64,000 nucleotides of DNA, from the NCBI RefSeq assembly GCF_013359935.1, contig NZ_JABMCB010000201.1:62001-126000 (forward strand), given 5' to 3'. How positions within the stretch are numbered: position 1 is the first letter of the stretch; the number at the start of each line of letters is the position of its first letter. Position numbers and translations under genes: made by a program. Source of the stretch: Paenibacillus xylanilyticus (lineage in GTDB: Bacteria; Bacillota; Bacilli; Paenibacillales; Paenibacillaceae). The notes below the pieces were generated by a model. It did no database searches and was not told the DNA's origin. It worked only from the letters and a program-made list of their open reading frames with translations. This document shows positions 34,425 through 43,488 of the stretch, piece after piece.

Positions 34425-35366
34425 TTATTTGCTCTGGGTAAACATCTCTTTGGCTTCATCCAGTGCCATTTTGTTGCCAATCGCGGAATAGTCGAGCCAA
34501 GGTTGTGCACCGATCGTATAGACGTGACCTGCCTTAACGGCTTTCAGACCTTGCCAGATCGGATTGTCTTGCAGTTCTTTGAACATGTTTTCCGCTTCTT
34601 CATCCGAGTTCACCACTACGAAGATGGCATCTGCATCGAAGTCAGGCAGTATTTCACGGGAAATGACCTGGTAAGGCTTCGAGGAATCAATGTCTGCGAT
34701 GCCTTTGGCCGGGGTCAACCCGAGATCATCATACAAAATTGGACCCATTGGACGGCGCGTACTGAACACGCGCAATTCTTTGGCCGTTACACGGATGGCC
34801 ATCACGGTACCGTCACCGATCTCGTCATGAATCAGCGATTTTACTTCATCCGTTTCGGTTGCATAATCCTGAATGTATTGCTCCGCTTCCTTCTCACGAT
34901 TCACCAGTTTGCCGATGGCTTTCAGATGGTCACGCCATGTGCCGTCATCCAGATTAAATACATGCACAGGAGCAATTTTCTCAAACTTGGCAATGTCATC
35001 ACCGGAGAATTCTTCATCCAGATAGATGACATCGGGCTTCAGGGCAAGCAATGCTTCCATGTCCGGATCTTTCACCGGGCCCAGTGGAGTTGTGTTTTGC
35101 AGTTGATCTGCGACATGGGACAGGAACCCTTTCGCTTCGCCGCCAATAACGGAACCTACAGGTGTGATGCCGAGCGCCAGCAGGTCATTGGTCAAATGAA
35201 TGGACATGGACGCGATGCGCTGTTCTCCGGAAGCTGGGCTGTTACCCTCTTGTTCGGTTGAAGTGCTGCCAGCAGATGAAGAGCCTGAAGGGTTGGCATT
35301 TCCGCAAGCGGCAAGCACAAATATCAGACAGAGGCTCAGGGCAAACAATAGGTTTTTCTTTAACAT
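34425..35366 (-). CDS. Iron-siderophore binding lipoprotein
   Basis: 313 residues. The signal ends in FVLAACGN, a lipobox with Cys21 or nearby. The mature part is a Peripla_BP_2 domain: RIASMSIHLTNDLLALGITP, ALLALKPDVIYLDEEFSG, RRPMGPILYDDLGL and the C-terminal WLDYSAIGNKMALDE. It resembles binding proteins for hydroxamate or catechol siderophores such as YfiY; the exact ligand is not clear. It is last in the minus-strand operon, 76 bases after the second permease gene. Confidence 0.9.
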   Translation of the reverse strand: MLKKNLLFALSLCLIFVLAACGNANPSGSSSAGSTSTEQEGNSPASGEQRIASMSIHLTNDLLALGITPVGSVIGGEAKGFLSHVADQLQNTTPLGPVKDPDMEALLALKPDVIYLDEEFSGDDIAKFEKIAPVHVFNLDDGTWRDHLKAIGKLVNREKEAEQYIQDYATETDEVKSLIHDEIGDGTVMAIRVTAKELRVFSTRRPMGPILYDDLGLTPAKGIADIDSSKPYQVISREILPDFDADAIFVVVNSDEEAENMFKELQDNPIWQGLKAVKAGHVYTIGAQPWLDYSAIGNKMALDEAKEMFTQSK

Positions 35367-35442
35367 GAATATTCACATTCTCCTTGAACATCACTTGGAT
35401 GCTAGTTAGTAATAGGTTTAAAAAAGTAGATCAGCGTATCAA

Positions 35443-36459
35443 TCATTTGGTTCTCACCAGCAGATATAAAAAGTAGGGCGCACCGATGGCAGCCACCACA
35501 ATTCCTGCGGGGATGGCGTTTGGTTGAAAAATCGTTCGGCCAATCGTATCCGCAGCGACCAGGATCACCATGCCGATCAGTCCGGCCGCCGGAATCAGGT
35601 GGCGATGCATGGGACCCACAAGTCTGCGGGCGAGATGCGGTGCTGCCAGCCCGATGAAGCCGATGCCGCCAGCCATGGATACACTCACGGCGGACAGCGC
35701 CACAGTACATAAAAGAAGCCATATGCGCTGCGATCTGACGGGTGTGCCAATGCCAGTTGCAGCCGCGTCTCCTAGACCAAAAGCGTCCAGCGTTTTGGAG
35801 CGGCTCCAAATGTAGGGGACACAGAGTATAATCCAAGGCAGCAGAGCCTGTACATGAATCCAGTCCCGTCCCCACACACTACCGGCCAGCCAGCGGGCAG
35901 CGAAGGAATAGGTGTCTTCATCCAGGCGTAGGGACAGATACAGCGTTAACGCATGAAATCCGGCGGCGACAGCGATACCGACAAGAATGAGCTTGATGGG
36001 AGATACCCCGTTATGTCGGTCATAGGCCAGCAGCATAATGATCAGTGCCGAGATGACACCTCCTGCAAAAGAAAACAATGGGATCAGCAGGGCAACCGAG
36101 CCGTCGATCGAATAGGACAGACTTACGAAAACCATGAGCCCCAGGGCTGCTCCAGCATGAAGACCAAGAATGCCGGGATCAGCAAGCGGATTGCGCGTGA
36201 TACCTTGCAGGGCGGCTCCCGAGATGCCCAGTCCTGCTCCGGCCAGTACCGTAATCAGAATGCGGGGCAGGCGGTAATCGAACAACACAATCTGATCGTC
36301 CGGACTGCCATTGCCGAGCAATGTTTGCAGTACAGCAAGGGGAGACAGACGAATTGTTCCCGTATTCAGGCTGATTACGATCACTGCACATGCGATACAG
36401 AGCAGCGTAACACTGACGACAATGGATCGTTTCCCTCGTGAGGGCACATGGGATCTCAT
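35443..36459 (-). CDS. Siderophore ABC permease, FecCD family (second)
   Basis: 338 residues with about nine to ten helices. FecCD marks are RLPRILITVLAGAGLGISGAALQ, the NPLADPGILGLHAGA motif, and GGIGFIGLAAPHLARRLVGP followed by the terminal IGAPYFLYLLVR. It starts two bases after the first permease gene, so both are made together and form the heterodimeric channel for the binding protein encoded downstream. No matching ATPase gene lies in the cluster; as in Bacillus yfiYZ-yfhA, a shared ATPase elsewhere is likely. Confidence 0.92.
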   Translation of the reverse strand: MRSHVPSRGKRSIVVSVTLLCIACAVIVISLNTGTIRLSPLAVLQTLLGNGSPDDQIVLFDYRLPRILITVLAGAGLGISGAALQGITRNPLADPGILGLHAGAALGLMVFVSLSYSIDGSVALLIPLFSFAGGVISALIIMLLAYDRHNGVSPIKLILVGIAVAAGFHALTLYLSLRLDEDTYSFAARWLAGSVWGRDWIHVQALLPWIILCVPYIWSRSKTLDAFGLGDAAATGIGTPVRSQRIWLLLCTVALSAVSVSMAGGIGFIGLAAPHLARRLVGPMHRHLIPAAGLIGMVILVAADTIGRTIFQPNAIPAGIVVAAIGAPYFLYLLVRTK

Positions 36460-36461
36460 CG

Positions 36462-37532
36462 TTACAATGCCCTCCTTTCCTTGCGGGCCAGATAGAGGAA
36501 GAACGGTACGCCGACAAAGGCAACCATGATGCCTACTGCCAGTTCCTCCGGTGGATTCACAATGCGTGAGCCCAGATCGGCCAATACCAGAAGGATGGCT
36601 CCGAGCAGGGAGGACATGGGAATGATCAGACGGTAATTGACACCGACCAGCTTGCGGGAAATATGCGGAATGACCAGCCCGACAAAGCCGATGGAGCCAA
36701 CGGCGGATACGGACACGCCAGCCAGTATGACGACAGCTGTCAGCGCGAGCAGTCTGGTCATGCGAATATTAATCCCCAGATTAAGCGCGACTTCTTCTCC
36801 GAGCGACATGAGCGATACGCGCCGGGCAAGAGGTATGGTCAGCAGCAGCGTGATCAGAAGCACAGGAACAATAAGTCTCAGATGCCGCCATTCAATGCCG
36901 CCAAAGCCGCCTGCATACCAGAAAGCGAGATCCTGACTCAGGTCAAAATAAATGGCGACACCCGTGCTGAGCGAGCTTAACATGGCTGCAACGACAGCAC
37001 CTGCAACAGTCAGCCTCATGGATGTCAGGCCCCCAGGCGTGGCTGATCCAAGCAGGAAAATAAACAGGGTGCTTAGCACCGCACCAGCAAAAGAAAGCCC
37101 CATTAGCCAGGCATAAGGCAGTCCTGGCCATAGGGCAAAGCTCAACGCCACCATGAATGTGGCGCCGGCGTTAATGCCCAGCACCCCCGTATCCGCCAGT
37201 GGATTGCGGGTGATTCCCTGCATTAAGGCCCCGGCAACAGCAAAGGCAGCGCCAACGACAGCAGCAGCAATAACCCGGGGAAGACGGAGCTCATGAATGA
37301 TCTGGTGAGGTGTCAGAGCCGGGTTATACTGAAATATGGCAGACCATACCGTTTCGAGTGTTAACGATTTGGCACCCAGCGAAATGGCGACAAACAGGCT
37401 TATCAGCAAAATGGCGATGGCTGACAAAAACATTAGGCCAACCGTCACCGGGGATTTTCGAGAGTTGGATGGACGACGCGGCAGTCCCGGATGTTGAATG
37501 GGAGTCACTCCTTTTGTTGCCAGCAAGATCAT
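36462..37532 (-). CDS. Siderophore ABC permease, FecCD family (first)
   Basis: 356 residues from ATG 37532, with about nine helices. RLPRVIAAAVVGAAFAVAGA, NPLADTGVLGINAGA and GSIGFVGLVIPHISRKLVG are standard FecCD motifs. The ATG has no good ribosome site, while AAAGGAG lies over codons 7-8, eight bases before an in-frame ATT (codon 12), so the real start is uncertain. A Fur box lies 12 bases upstream, so iron excess should shut the operon off. Confidence 0.9.
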   Translation of the reverse strand: MILLATKGVTPIQHPGLPRRPSNSRKSPVTVGLMFLSAIAILLISLFVAISLGAKSLTLETVWSAIFQYNPALTPHQIIHELRLPRVIAAAVVGAAFAVAGALMQGITRNPLADTGVLGINAGATFMVALSFALWPGLPYAWLMGLSFAGAVLSTLFIFLLGSATPGGLTSMRLTVAGAVVAAMLSSLSTGVAIYFDLSQDLAFWYAGGFGGIEWRHLRLIVPVLLITLLLTIPLARRVSLMSLGEEVALNLGINIRMTRLLALTAVVILAGVSVSAVGSIGFVGLVIPHISRKLVGVNYRLIIPMSSLLGAILLVLADLGSRIVNPPEELAVGIMVAFVGVPFFLYLARKERRAL

Positions 37533-37544
37533 TTCTGCTGTTAT

Positions 37545-37559
37545 TGATTATCATTATCA
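37545..37559. promoter_or_regulatory. Fur box before the siderophore permease operon
   Basis: TGATTATCATTATCA; on the minus strand TGATAATGATAATCA, 14 of 15 matches to the Bacillus Fur box TGATAATNATTATCA. It is extended to TTGAT...ATCAA at 37544-37560. Confidence 0.8.
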
Positions 37560-37637
37560 ATTAGAGTTCATTATAAAATCTTAATTCAGGCCCGTACATG
37601 GCATAAATTAAGATTTGGGAGATGGACATTTTTTAGA

Positions 37638-39323
37638 TTACATAAAGGATAGTTTATTCGTCAACAGCGTTACGGCTTCATCCAGCTGGATGTTGATGGA
37701 ATAGGGAGCGTATACGACCCAGGAATTCCAATTAATAATATGAACGCGACCGTTCCGTACGGCAGGATACTGATTCCATAGCGGATCAGCAGTGATCTGC
37801 TGCAGCAGCGATTCACGTTCCTTTAGCGAAGGAACAGCTAGCAGCAGAATATCGGCCTCCAGTCCATCCCATTCTCCGGGTGTTATGGACATCCAGTTGA
37901 ACCCCACGCCGGGAGGTTTGCCAGCGAGCTCGGATTGAATACGTTCAGGGGGATTCAGCTCCAGGCTGCGGTAGAACACATGGCCGAAGTTGCGGGTGCT
38001 GTACATGCGTGGTCCCTTCGCAGTTAAAGTACAGACTGCAACAGTGGCTTGTCCAACCGTCTCCCTGATCTTCTTGCGTGCACGCTCAGCCTTGCGTTCA
38101 TGCCGTTCCAGCCAGTCATTCGCTGCCTGGGTGCGGTCCACGATAGATGCAATCGTATGAAGATGACCGAACATATCGGTCTGATTCCAGGGAATGGTGA
38201 TAATCGGAGCGACATCTCCGATATGTTCCATGGCTTTTGCCGCTGCATTGTCCTTGGTCAAAATGAGGTCGGGATTCACCTCCAGGAAGGCCTGACGACC
38301 TTGCTCCCAAGGCTCATAGGCATGAAATGGCAGAGTAAGCGATTTGGGAATATGGGGAAGATGCCCCTGAATCTGAGCTGCACAAGGTGTAATGCCCAGT
38401 GTCATCAGGTGATCCGTGTAAGGATACGAGAGAGAAACAATGTTGCGGTGCACCTGTTTCGCATAGGTTGTCGGTGCGTATCCGGCATGATTTCGAAAAC
38501 GGCGGCTGAAATAGAATTCGTCCCGGTAACCGACACTTCGGGCAACGTCACGAATGCGCATGTCCGAGGCCATCAGCAGCTCCTTGGCCCGATTCATGCG
38601 CAAATGGGTTAAATATTCAATCGGGTTTTTGTGCATCCGGCTCTTGAAGAGCTGCGAATAATACGATGGATGCATGCCTGCCAGTTCGGCCAGTTTTTCC
38701 AGTTTGATCTCATGCATATAGTTGTCACGCATATATTGCATCGTGAGTTGGAGCCACTGGTTCGCATCCCCATGTGCTTCTGTACCCGTCTGCATTTCCT
38801 GAGGCCAGAGCATGGTCAGCAGCTCAGTCATCAGCAGTTTCTTTTTATGAGCAGGCTGTCCGGTTTCAGCAGTCAACTGCGCTGCAATGCGCTGTATGCC
38901 GTAATAAGGGCCTTGTATCCAGCCTGTTACCGGGAAGTTCAGTTCGCGTTCATAGATGCGCCGCTCATCGGTTTTCTCTGCTGCACGGAACAGATCATAA
39001 CTGATGATATACAGCTCGGTCTCGTTTCCTGCGTCACTGGATAGTTCCAGGGCAGTGCCTGGTGTGCAGAGGAAGGCAGATTTGCGGTTGACCGGGTGCT
39101 CGGTCCCGTTCATCATCAGTTTACCCGTAAATTTGTGCATATATATAAAGGTATGGTGGGCAATGTCGGGTTTGCTCCAATACCATTCCTTATCGTCGAA
39201 CCTAATCAGGTCTGCTTGGTGAAGTTCGAGCAGGGTATCTTCCAGAAAAAGCTCCAAACCATGATGTTCGCTCCCTTCCTCGTCTCGATCCGGAGAATCA
39301 ACTGCGTTTGAATGGCTTATCAC
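37638..39323 (-). CDS. AraC-type regulator fused to a siderophore-binding domain (Btr-like)
   Basis: 561 residues from GTG 39323, behind GGGGGCACTCGG. A cupin-like N-terminal part (about 1-170) and an AraC double helix-turn-helix (about 180-285, ending in GYAPTTYAKQ) are joined to a C-terminal Peripla_BP_2 domain (about 300-560). The same architecture is found in Bacillus Btr, which binds bacillibactin in the cytoplasm and activates its uptake genes. The siderophore operon with its Fur box starts 106 bases beyond its end, so it is the likely target. Confidence 0.9.
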   Translation of the reverse strand: MISHSNAVDSPDRDEEGSEHHGLELFLEDTLLELHQADLIRFDDKEWYWSKPDIAHHTFIYMHKFTGKLMMNGTEHPVNRKSAFLCTPGTALELSSDAGNETELYIISYDLFRAAEKTDERRIYERELNFPVTGWIQGPYYGIQRIAAQLTAETGQPAHKKKLLMTELLTMLWPQEMQTGTEAHGDANQWLQLTMQYMRDNYMHEIKLEKLAELAGMHPSYYSQLFKSRMHKNPIEYLTHLRMNRAKELLMASDMRIRDVARSVGYRDEFYFSRRFRNHAGYAPTTYAKQVHRNIVSLSYPYTDHLMTLGITPCAAQIQGHLPHIPKSLTLPFHAYEPWEQGRQAFLEVNPDLILTKDNAAAKAMEHIGDVAPIITIPWNQTDMFGHLHTIASIVDRTQAANDWLERHERKAERARKKIRETVGQATVAVCTLTAKGPRMYSTRNFGHVFYRSLELNPPERIQSELAGKPPGVGFNWMSITPGEWDGLEADILLLAVPSLKERESLLQQITADPLWNQYPAVRNGRVHIINWNSWVVYAPYSINIQLDEAVTLLTNKLSFM

Positions 39324-39359
39324 TCCGAGTGCCCCCTTTCTTGGTTAGGTTAATTCCTT

Positions 39360-40109
39360 CTACATGGAGCGTAACCGCATATCTGAAGTAAACCACTGCC
39401 GATATGTCAGTAAGCTCAAGATGATGCTGGTAATGGCAGCTGAGCTGGTGAAGGCAAACACAATCAAAATCTGATAACGGACAGCTTCGACCGGGTCGGC
39501 TCCTGCGATAATCATGCCGGTCATCATGCCTGGAAGCTGCACAAGCCCAACGGTTTTCATACCGTCAATGGTCGGAATCATGCTTGATTTTACAGAGCGT
39601 TTTAATACGTCCTGAAATGCACGCCTTGGCGTAGCGCCTAGGGCTAACAGTGTCTCAATTTCACCTTTGGAAGCCTCGACCTCACGTTTCATCTGATTCA
39701 AAAACAGCCCCGAGACAACCATCGCATTTCCGATCGTCATGCCGCTCAAAGGAATGATGTATTGCGGGGTCGGCTCCACTATGTGAAGACCTAACAGCAG
39801 CCCCATCATCAATAGCTCGGTCACCGTAATGGCAGCTGCAATATAGAGAGAGATTCGGCGAAGTCCCTTGCCGCGCTTGCCCGCGTTGATCGATGCCACA
39901 GTAATCATAAAAGCTACAATTACAATAATCAGAGCAGGATGATCCGAGTTGAAAATAAACTGAAGGACATAACCCACCAGCAGAAGCTGTACTGCGGAAC
40001 GAATCGTACCTATAGCAATATCTCTTTCCAGACCAAGCTTCTGCCAAACGGAAACCAGCATGGTCAGCATAATAAATATGATGGTGAAACTCAGTGCGAG
40101 GATGGACAT
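39360..40109 (-). CDS. fetB: FetB/YbbM-type ABC permease (UPF0014, iron export)
   Basis: 249 residues with about seven helices. The start LERDIAIGTIRSAVQLLLVGYVLQ and the middle EIETLLALGATPRRAFQDVLKRS, followed by QLPGMMTGMIIAGADPVEAV, are diagnostic of the FetB/YbbM family. In E. coli FetAB exports iron and protects against peroxide. It overlaps the ATPase gene by 19 bases. Export of iron is inferred from the family; the location beside an iron importer supports it. Confidence 0.88.
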   Translation of the reverse strand: MSILALSFTIIFIMLTMLVSVWQKLGLERDIAIGTIRSAVQLLLVGYVLQFIFNSDHPALIIVIVAFMITVASINAGKRGKGLRRISLYIAAAITVTELLMMGLLLGLHIVEPTPQYIIPLSGMTIGNAMVVSGLFLNQMKREVEASKGEIETLLALGATPRRAFQDVLKRSVKSSMIPTIDGMKTVGLVQLPGMMTGMIIAGADPVEAVRYQILIVFAFTSSAAITSIILSLLTYRQWFTSDMRLRSM

Positions 40110-40858
40110 GGGTTCTCCTTATCTGCCTCAGGGGCAGGGTGCAGAATAAATTGCCGGGCCAATTCCGTATTCGGGTGGGCAAAAAAGAGGGATGTGGACT
40201 CCCGTTCCAGCAGGGTCTGATTGCCCATGAACCATGTCGTTGTGCTAAACGAGCGCGCCTGTTCCTGATCATGGGTGACCCAGACCAGCGAAATGCCTTC
40301 CTGCTTGCTCCATTCCGTCAATTGCTGTTCCACAAGCCGGGCATTGGTCCGGTCCAGAGAAGCCGTGACTTCATCCAGGAGCAGTACCTTTGGACGAAGC
40401 ATCATGGAACGGATCAGCGATATGCGCTGCTTCTCTCCGCCTGACAGATCACTGGCCCGCTTATGTATATCCAGTCCTTCCAGACCCATTCCGGCAAGCA
40501 GAAGTAGAGCCAGTTTCTGATCATAGGGTGTCCGGTGCAAGAGATGGACGGTTTTCAAATTATCTTCAACGCTGCCTGCAAGCATGACGGGTTGCTGCGC
40601 GACATAGGACATGCGCATGCGCCAGGCTCTGGGGTCGGAATCAAGGTAAGAAGTGCCTTTCCACAGGATATCTCCATCATCGGGTACATCCAGCAAGGAC
40701 AGGATGCGGAGGAGTGTGCTTTTGCCTTGACCGGATGCACCCAGTATGGCAATTCGCTCTCCTTCGGCGATGGGGGCATTTACTTTTTCAAACAATAGTC
40801 GTCGTTCGGTCGTACCCATATATTTAGTGAGATGCTGAATGGTTACCAGATTAGACAC
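40091..40858 (-). CDS. fetA: FetA/YbbL-type ABC ATPase
   Basis: 255 residues with GASGQGKST as Walker A, LSGGEKQRISLIRS as signature and VLLLDEVTASLD as Walker B. It is the partner of the FetB-type permease whose gene it overlaps. The two genes and the Btr-like regulator gene run in the same direction with small gaps, so they may share a transcript. No Fur box was found before this gene. Confidence 0.88.
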   Translation of the reverse strand: MSNLVTIQHLTKYMGTTERRLLFEKVNAPIAEGERIAILGASGQGKSTLLRILSLLDVPDDGDILWKGTSYLDSDPRAWRMRMSYVAQQPVMLAGSVEDNLKTVHLLHRTPYDQKLALLLLAGMGLEGLDIHKRASDLSGGEKQRISLIRSMMLRPKVLLLDEVTASLDRTNARLVEQQLTEWSKQEGISLVWVTHDQEQARSFSTTTWFMGNQTLLERESTSLFFAHPNTELARQFILHPAPEADKENPCPSSH

Positions 40859-41035
40859 AGCTGGATCGTCCTTTCATCCGTGATCTGCTGATAATCTTAG
40901 CAAAAATGCTGGAGAATTGAAATGAAACGGGGCTTAGCCAGGCATGCAGGAGCAGAAGGTGAAACCATCGTCTGACGCCAGAGGTTCTTTTTGGTAATAT
41001 AGAGGAGAGTCAGATTTGGAAATGCATATAATAGA

Positions 41036-41145
41036 GCATTTTGCATAAACCGATTGAGTGACTTCCAATCAGCAAGATATAAACCGAAATGATACTATTT
41101 GTCTAATGTATTCGGGAGCGACTTGAATCGAATTATGCAAAATGC
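41036..41145. repeat. Inverted repeat before the oxidoreductase gene
   Basis: GCATTTTGCATAA (41036-41048) and its exact complement TTATGCAAAATGC (41133-41145) flank 84 bases; pairing continues inward with mismatches (CGATT). No transposase or target duplication is seen. It may be a regulatory element or a small mobile remnant. Otherwise the 40859-41190 gap shows only the ribosome site of the next gene. Confidence 0.55.
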
Positions 41146-41190
41146 GGAGTGAAGTCGGTTCTACCAATTTGGTACTAGGGAGGCTTTAAT

Positions 41191-42195
41191 ATGACGGGAG
41201 TTACTGGAGGACAGGACAAAGTCAAGTGGGGCATTATGGGCACGGGATGGATCGCATCCCAATTTGCCAGAGATCTGGAACATGCCGGAAATGCCGTGAA
41301 GGCAGCTGTTGGCTCGCGGACGCAGGAAAGCGCGGAGAAATTCGCAGCTGAATATGGTTTTGCAAGCGGATACGGATCATATGAAAAATTGCTGCAGGAC
41401 CCGGAAGTGGACATTATCTATGTCGCTACACCCCATCCGTTCCATAAGGAGAACGTAATGGCTTGTCTGGAAGCGGGAAAAGCAGTGCTGTGCGAGAAGC
41501 CGTTCACGATGAATGGCCGCCAGCTGGAGCAATTGGTGGAAACGGCGCGTAGCCGCAAACTCTTCCTGATGGAGGGCATGTGGACCCGTTTCTTGCCTCC
41601 GATCGTTCAGGCGCGGAAATGGATTGCGGAAGGTCGAATTGGCGAAGTGCGACTTGTCAAAGCAGACTTTGGTTTCCGTATAGGCTGGGAGCCTGAAGGA
41701 AGGCTGCTTAACCCGGACCTGGGCGGGGGTGCGCTGCTGGATGCAGGCGTATATCCCGTTTCATTCGCCTCCATGATCTTTGGGGAGCAGCCGCAGCATG
41801 TGTGGAGCACAGCGAATATCGGAGAGACCGGTGTGGATGAACAATTCTCTGTACTGCTGTCCTACTCGGAAGGGCGTTCGGCGTCATTGAACGGGGCGGT
41901 TCGGCTTAATTTGAGTAACGAAGCGGTCGTTTATGGTACAGAGGGGTATATTCGTTTGCCGCTTTTCCTCGCCGGGAAAGAAGCGTATCTGCATGTGAAC
42001 GGCCAGGACGAGCCTGAGACATTTACGGATGACCGGATAAGTATCGGTTATGCATTTGAAGCTGAAGAAGCCGGGCGCTGCATTTTGGAAGGCAAAACGG
42101 AAAGTTCGATTATACCGCTGGACGAGTCCCTTGAGATTATGAAGCTGATGGACACCATTCGTGGTCAGTGGGGCTTGCGTTATAAATTTGAATAA
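41191..42195 (+). CDS. Gfo/Idh/MocA family oxidoreductase
   Basis: 334 residues. An N-terminal Rossmann domain with WGIMGTGWIASQFARDLE binds NAD(P), the conserved CEKPFTMN carries the catalytic lysine, and the C-terminal alpha/beta domain includes GGGALLDAGVYPVSFASMIF. The family oxidises or reduces sugars and inositols, or dihydrodiols as in this subgroup's relatives (dimeric dihydrodiol dehydrogenase type). GGGAGG lies before the ATG. It is a single gene, 92 bases before pcp; the substrate is unknown. Confidence 0.9.
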   Translation: MTGVTGGQDKVKWGIMGTGWIASQFARDLEHAGNAVKAAVGSRTQESAEKFAAEYGFASGYGSYEKLLQDPEVDIIYVATPHPFHKENVMACLEAGKAVLCEKPFTMNGRQLEQLVETARSRKLFLMEGMWTRFLPPIVQARKWIAEGRIGEVRLVKADFGFRIGWEPEGRLLNPDLGGGALLDAGVYPVSFASMIFGEQPQHVWSTANIGETGVDEQFSVLLSYSEGRSASLNGAVRLNLSNEAVVYGTEGYIRLPLFLAGKEAYLHVNGQDEPETFTDDRISIGYAFEAEEAGRCILEGKTESSIIPLDESLEIMKLMDTIRGQWGLRYKFE

Positions 42196-42286
42196 ATGAA
42201 ATCACAACCCCAGGACGGCTTTAAGCCAGGCAATTGCACGGAGAAACGATGGGAGATATGCATAGATGGATGGGAGTGGGATAAGG

Positions 42287-42907
42287 ATGAAAATTCTGGT
42301 TTCGGGGTTTGAACCTTTTGGCGGGGATGCCGTGAATCCTACGGGAGAACTGATGGCAGCTCTCGCGCAGGAAGTGGTGGAAGGTGCCGAGTTGAAAACG
42401 GTACTGCTGCCGGTACATTTCGATGAATGTGCGGATCTGCTGATCGCAGAGATGGAAGCATATCGCCCGGAGGTGGTGATTGCCTGCGGTCTGGCAAAAG
42501 GCCGGACAGCGGTTACCCCTGAACGCATTGCGGTGAATGTAAAAGACATTCCGCCTGGATCCTACGCGGATAACCAGGGACAGCGCCCTGTGGACGAGCC
42601 CATAACCGAAGGCAGCCCGGACGGTCTGTTCTCGACCTTGCCCATTCGTGCCATGGTGAATGAGATGATTGCAGCGGGCATTCCGGCAGCGGTATCCAAT
42701 ACAGCAGGGACGTATATCTGCAACAATACGATGTATCGTGTGCTGGATCGAATTCGTTTGGAACAGCTGCCGATCCGGGCGGGATTTGTACACTTCCCGG
42801 CCTCCACCGAGATGTCGTTGCTGCAACCCTCGGTGCCTTCCTTGCCGATAGGTGTAATGCTGGATGCCTTGCGGGTTATGATTCGTACAGTGGTGGCGGA
42901 AGCATGA
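42287..42907 (+). CDS. pcp: Pyroglutamyl-peptidase I
   Basis: 206 residues from ATG 42287, chosen because GGATAAGG precedes it and the family starts MKILVSGFEPFGGD. A cytoplasmic C15 cysteine peptidase that removes N-terminal pyroglutamate. The catalytic cysteine lies in SNTAGTYICNNTMY and the histidine in GFVHFPAS; the catalytic glutamate is in the TPERIAVNV region. Length is normal. Confidence 0.95.
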   Translation: MKILVSGFEPFGGDAVNPTGELMAALAQEVVEGAELKTVLLPVHFDECADLLIAEMEAYRPEVVIACGLAKGRTAVTPERIAVNVKDIPPGSYADNQGQRPVDEPITEGSPDGLFSTLPIRAMVNEMIAAGIPAAVSNTAGTYICNNTMYRVLDRIRLEQLPIRAGFVHFPASTEMSLLQPSVPSLPIGVMLDALRVMIRTVVAEA

Positions 42908-42922
42908 ATTAAGGATTGGTTT

Positions 42923-42992
<70 letters not shown>

Positions 42993-43104
42993 TGGGTGGA
43001 ATGTCAGTTTGAGAGTGATTTCTTTCTGATTATTGCGGCTCCTAAAACGTTTTCCGGATTTATCTTCAACATATATATCTTTCGTGTCTGTACCGAAACA
43101 GATG

Positions 43105-43156
43105 AAAGGGGCTGTCCCATAAAGTCATGTGAATGACTATGGGACAGCCCCTTTTG
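43105..43156. terminator. Strong bidirectional terminator
   Basis: AAAGGGGCTGTCCCATA pairs with TATGGGACAGCCCCTTT, and inside it AGTCAT pairs with ATGACT. A runs and T runs flank it, so it can end pcp on one strand and mqnD on the other. Confidence 0.85.
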
Positions 43157-43488
43157 GATAATTAGCCCGTGACAGTCGTGCAGCTAACGGGAGTTCGCCG
43201 CATAGATGACGATGGTTTAACGAACTTTGCACGTGTTAAGGGGCGAGATTCCGCTGAAACGGCGTTGTAACGAATTGTAGAGATGTTATTTCTTCGTTCC
43301 AGTCGCCCGATCACAGGTTTTTGGTGGAATAACGTGTCTGATGTTCATTAGTGTGTCCTATTCGAACGAATGCTCCAAATAAGATGTGACCGGTTCGTTA
43401 GCGGCCTAAGCATGAGGCAGCAGATTCAGCAAAATTCGAACACGTTTCTTACCGAATATAGTCGTCCAATATGACTGCTGTTGCTGGC
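43157..43488. other. Intergenic stretch with no recognised gene
   Basis: About 330 bases between the terminator and the mqnD stop. It contains scattered TAACGAA/TTCGTT motifs (for example near 43217, 43267, 43293 and 43392) but no convincing ORF, RNA or promoter. Confidence 0.6.

Noticed and set aside
34413..35261. Plus-strand 282-codon frame opposite the siderophore-binding protein
   Set aside because: The minus strand has lipobox and Peripla_BP_2 motifs; the plus frame is cysteine- and histidine-rich with no domain and no ribosome site.
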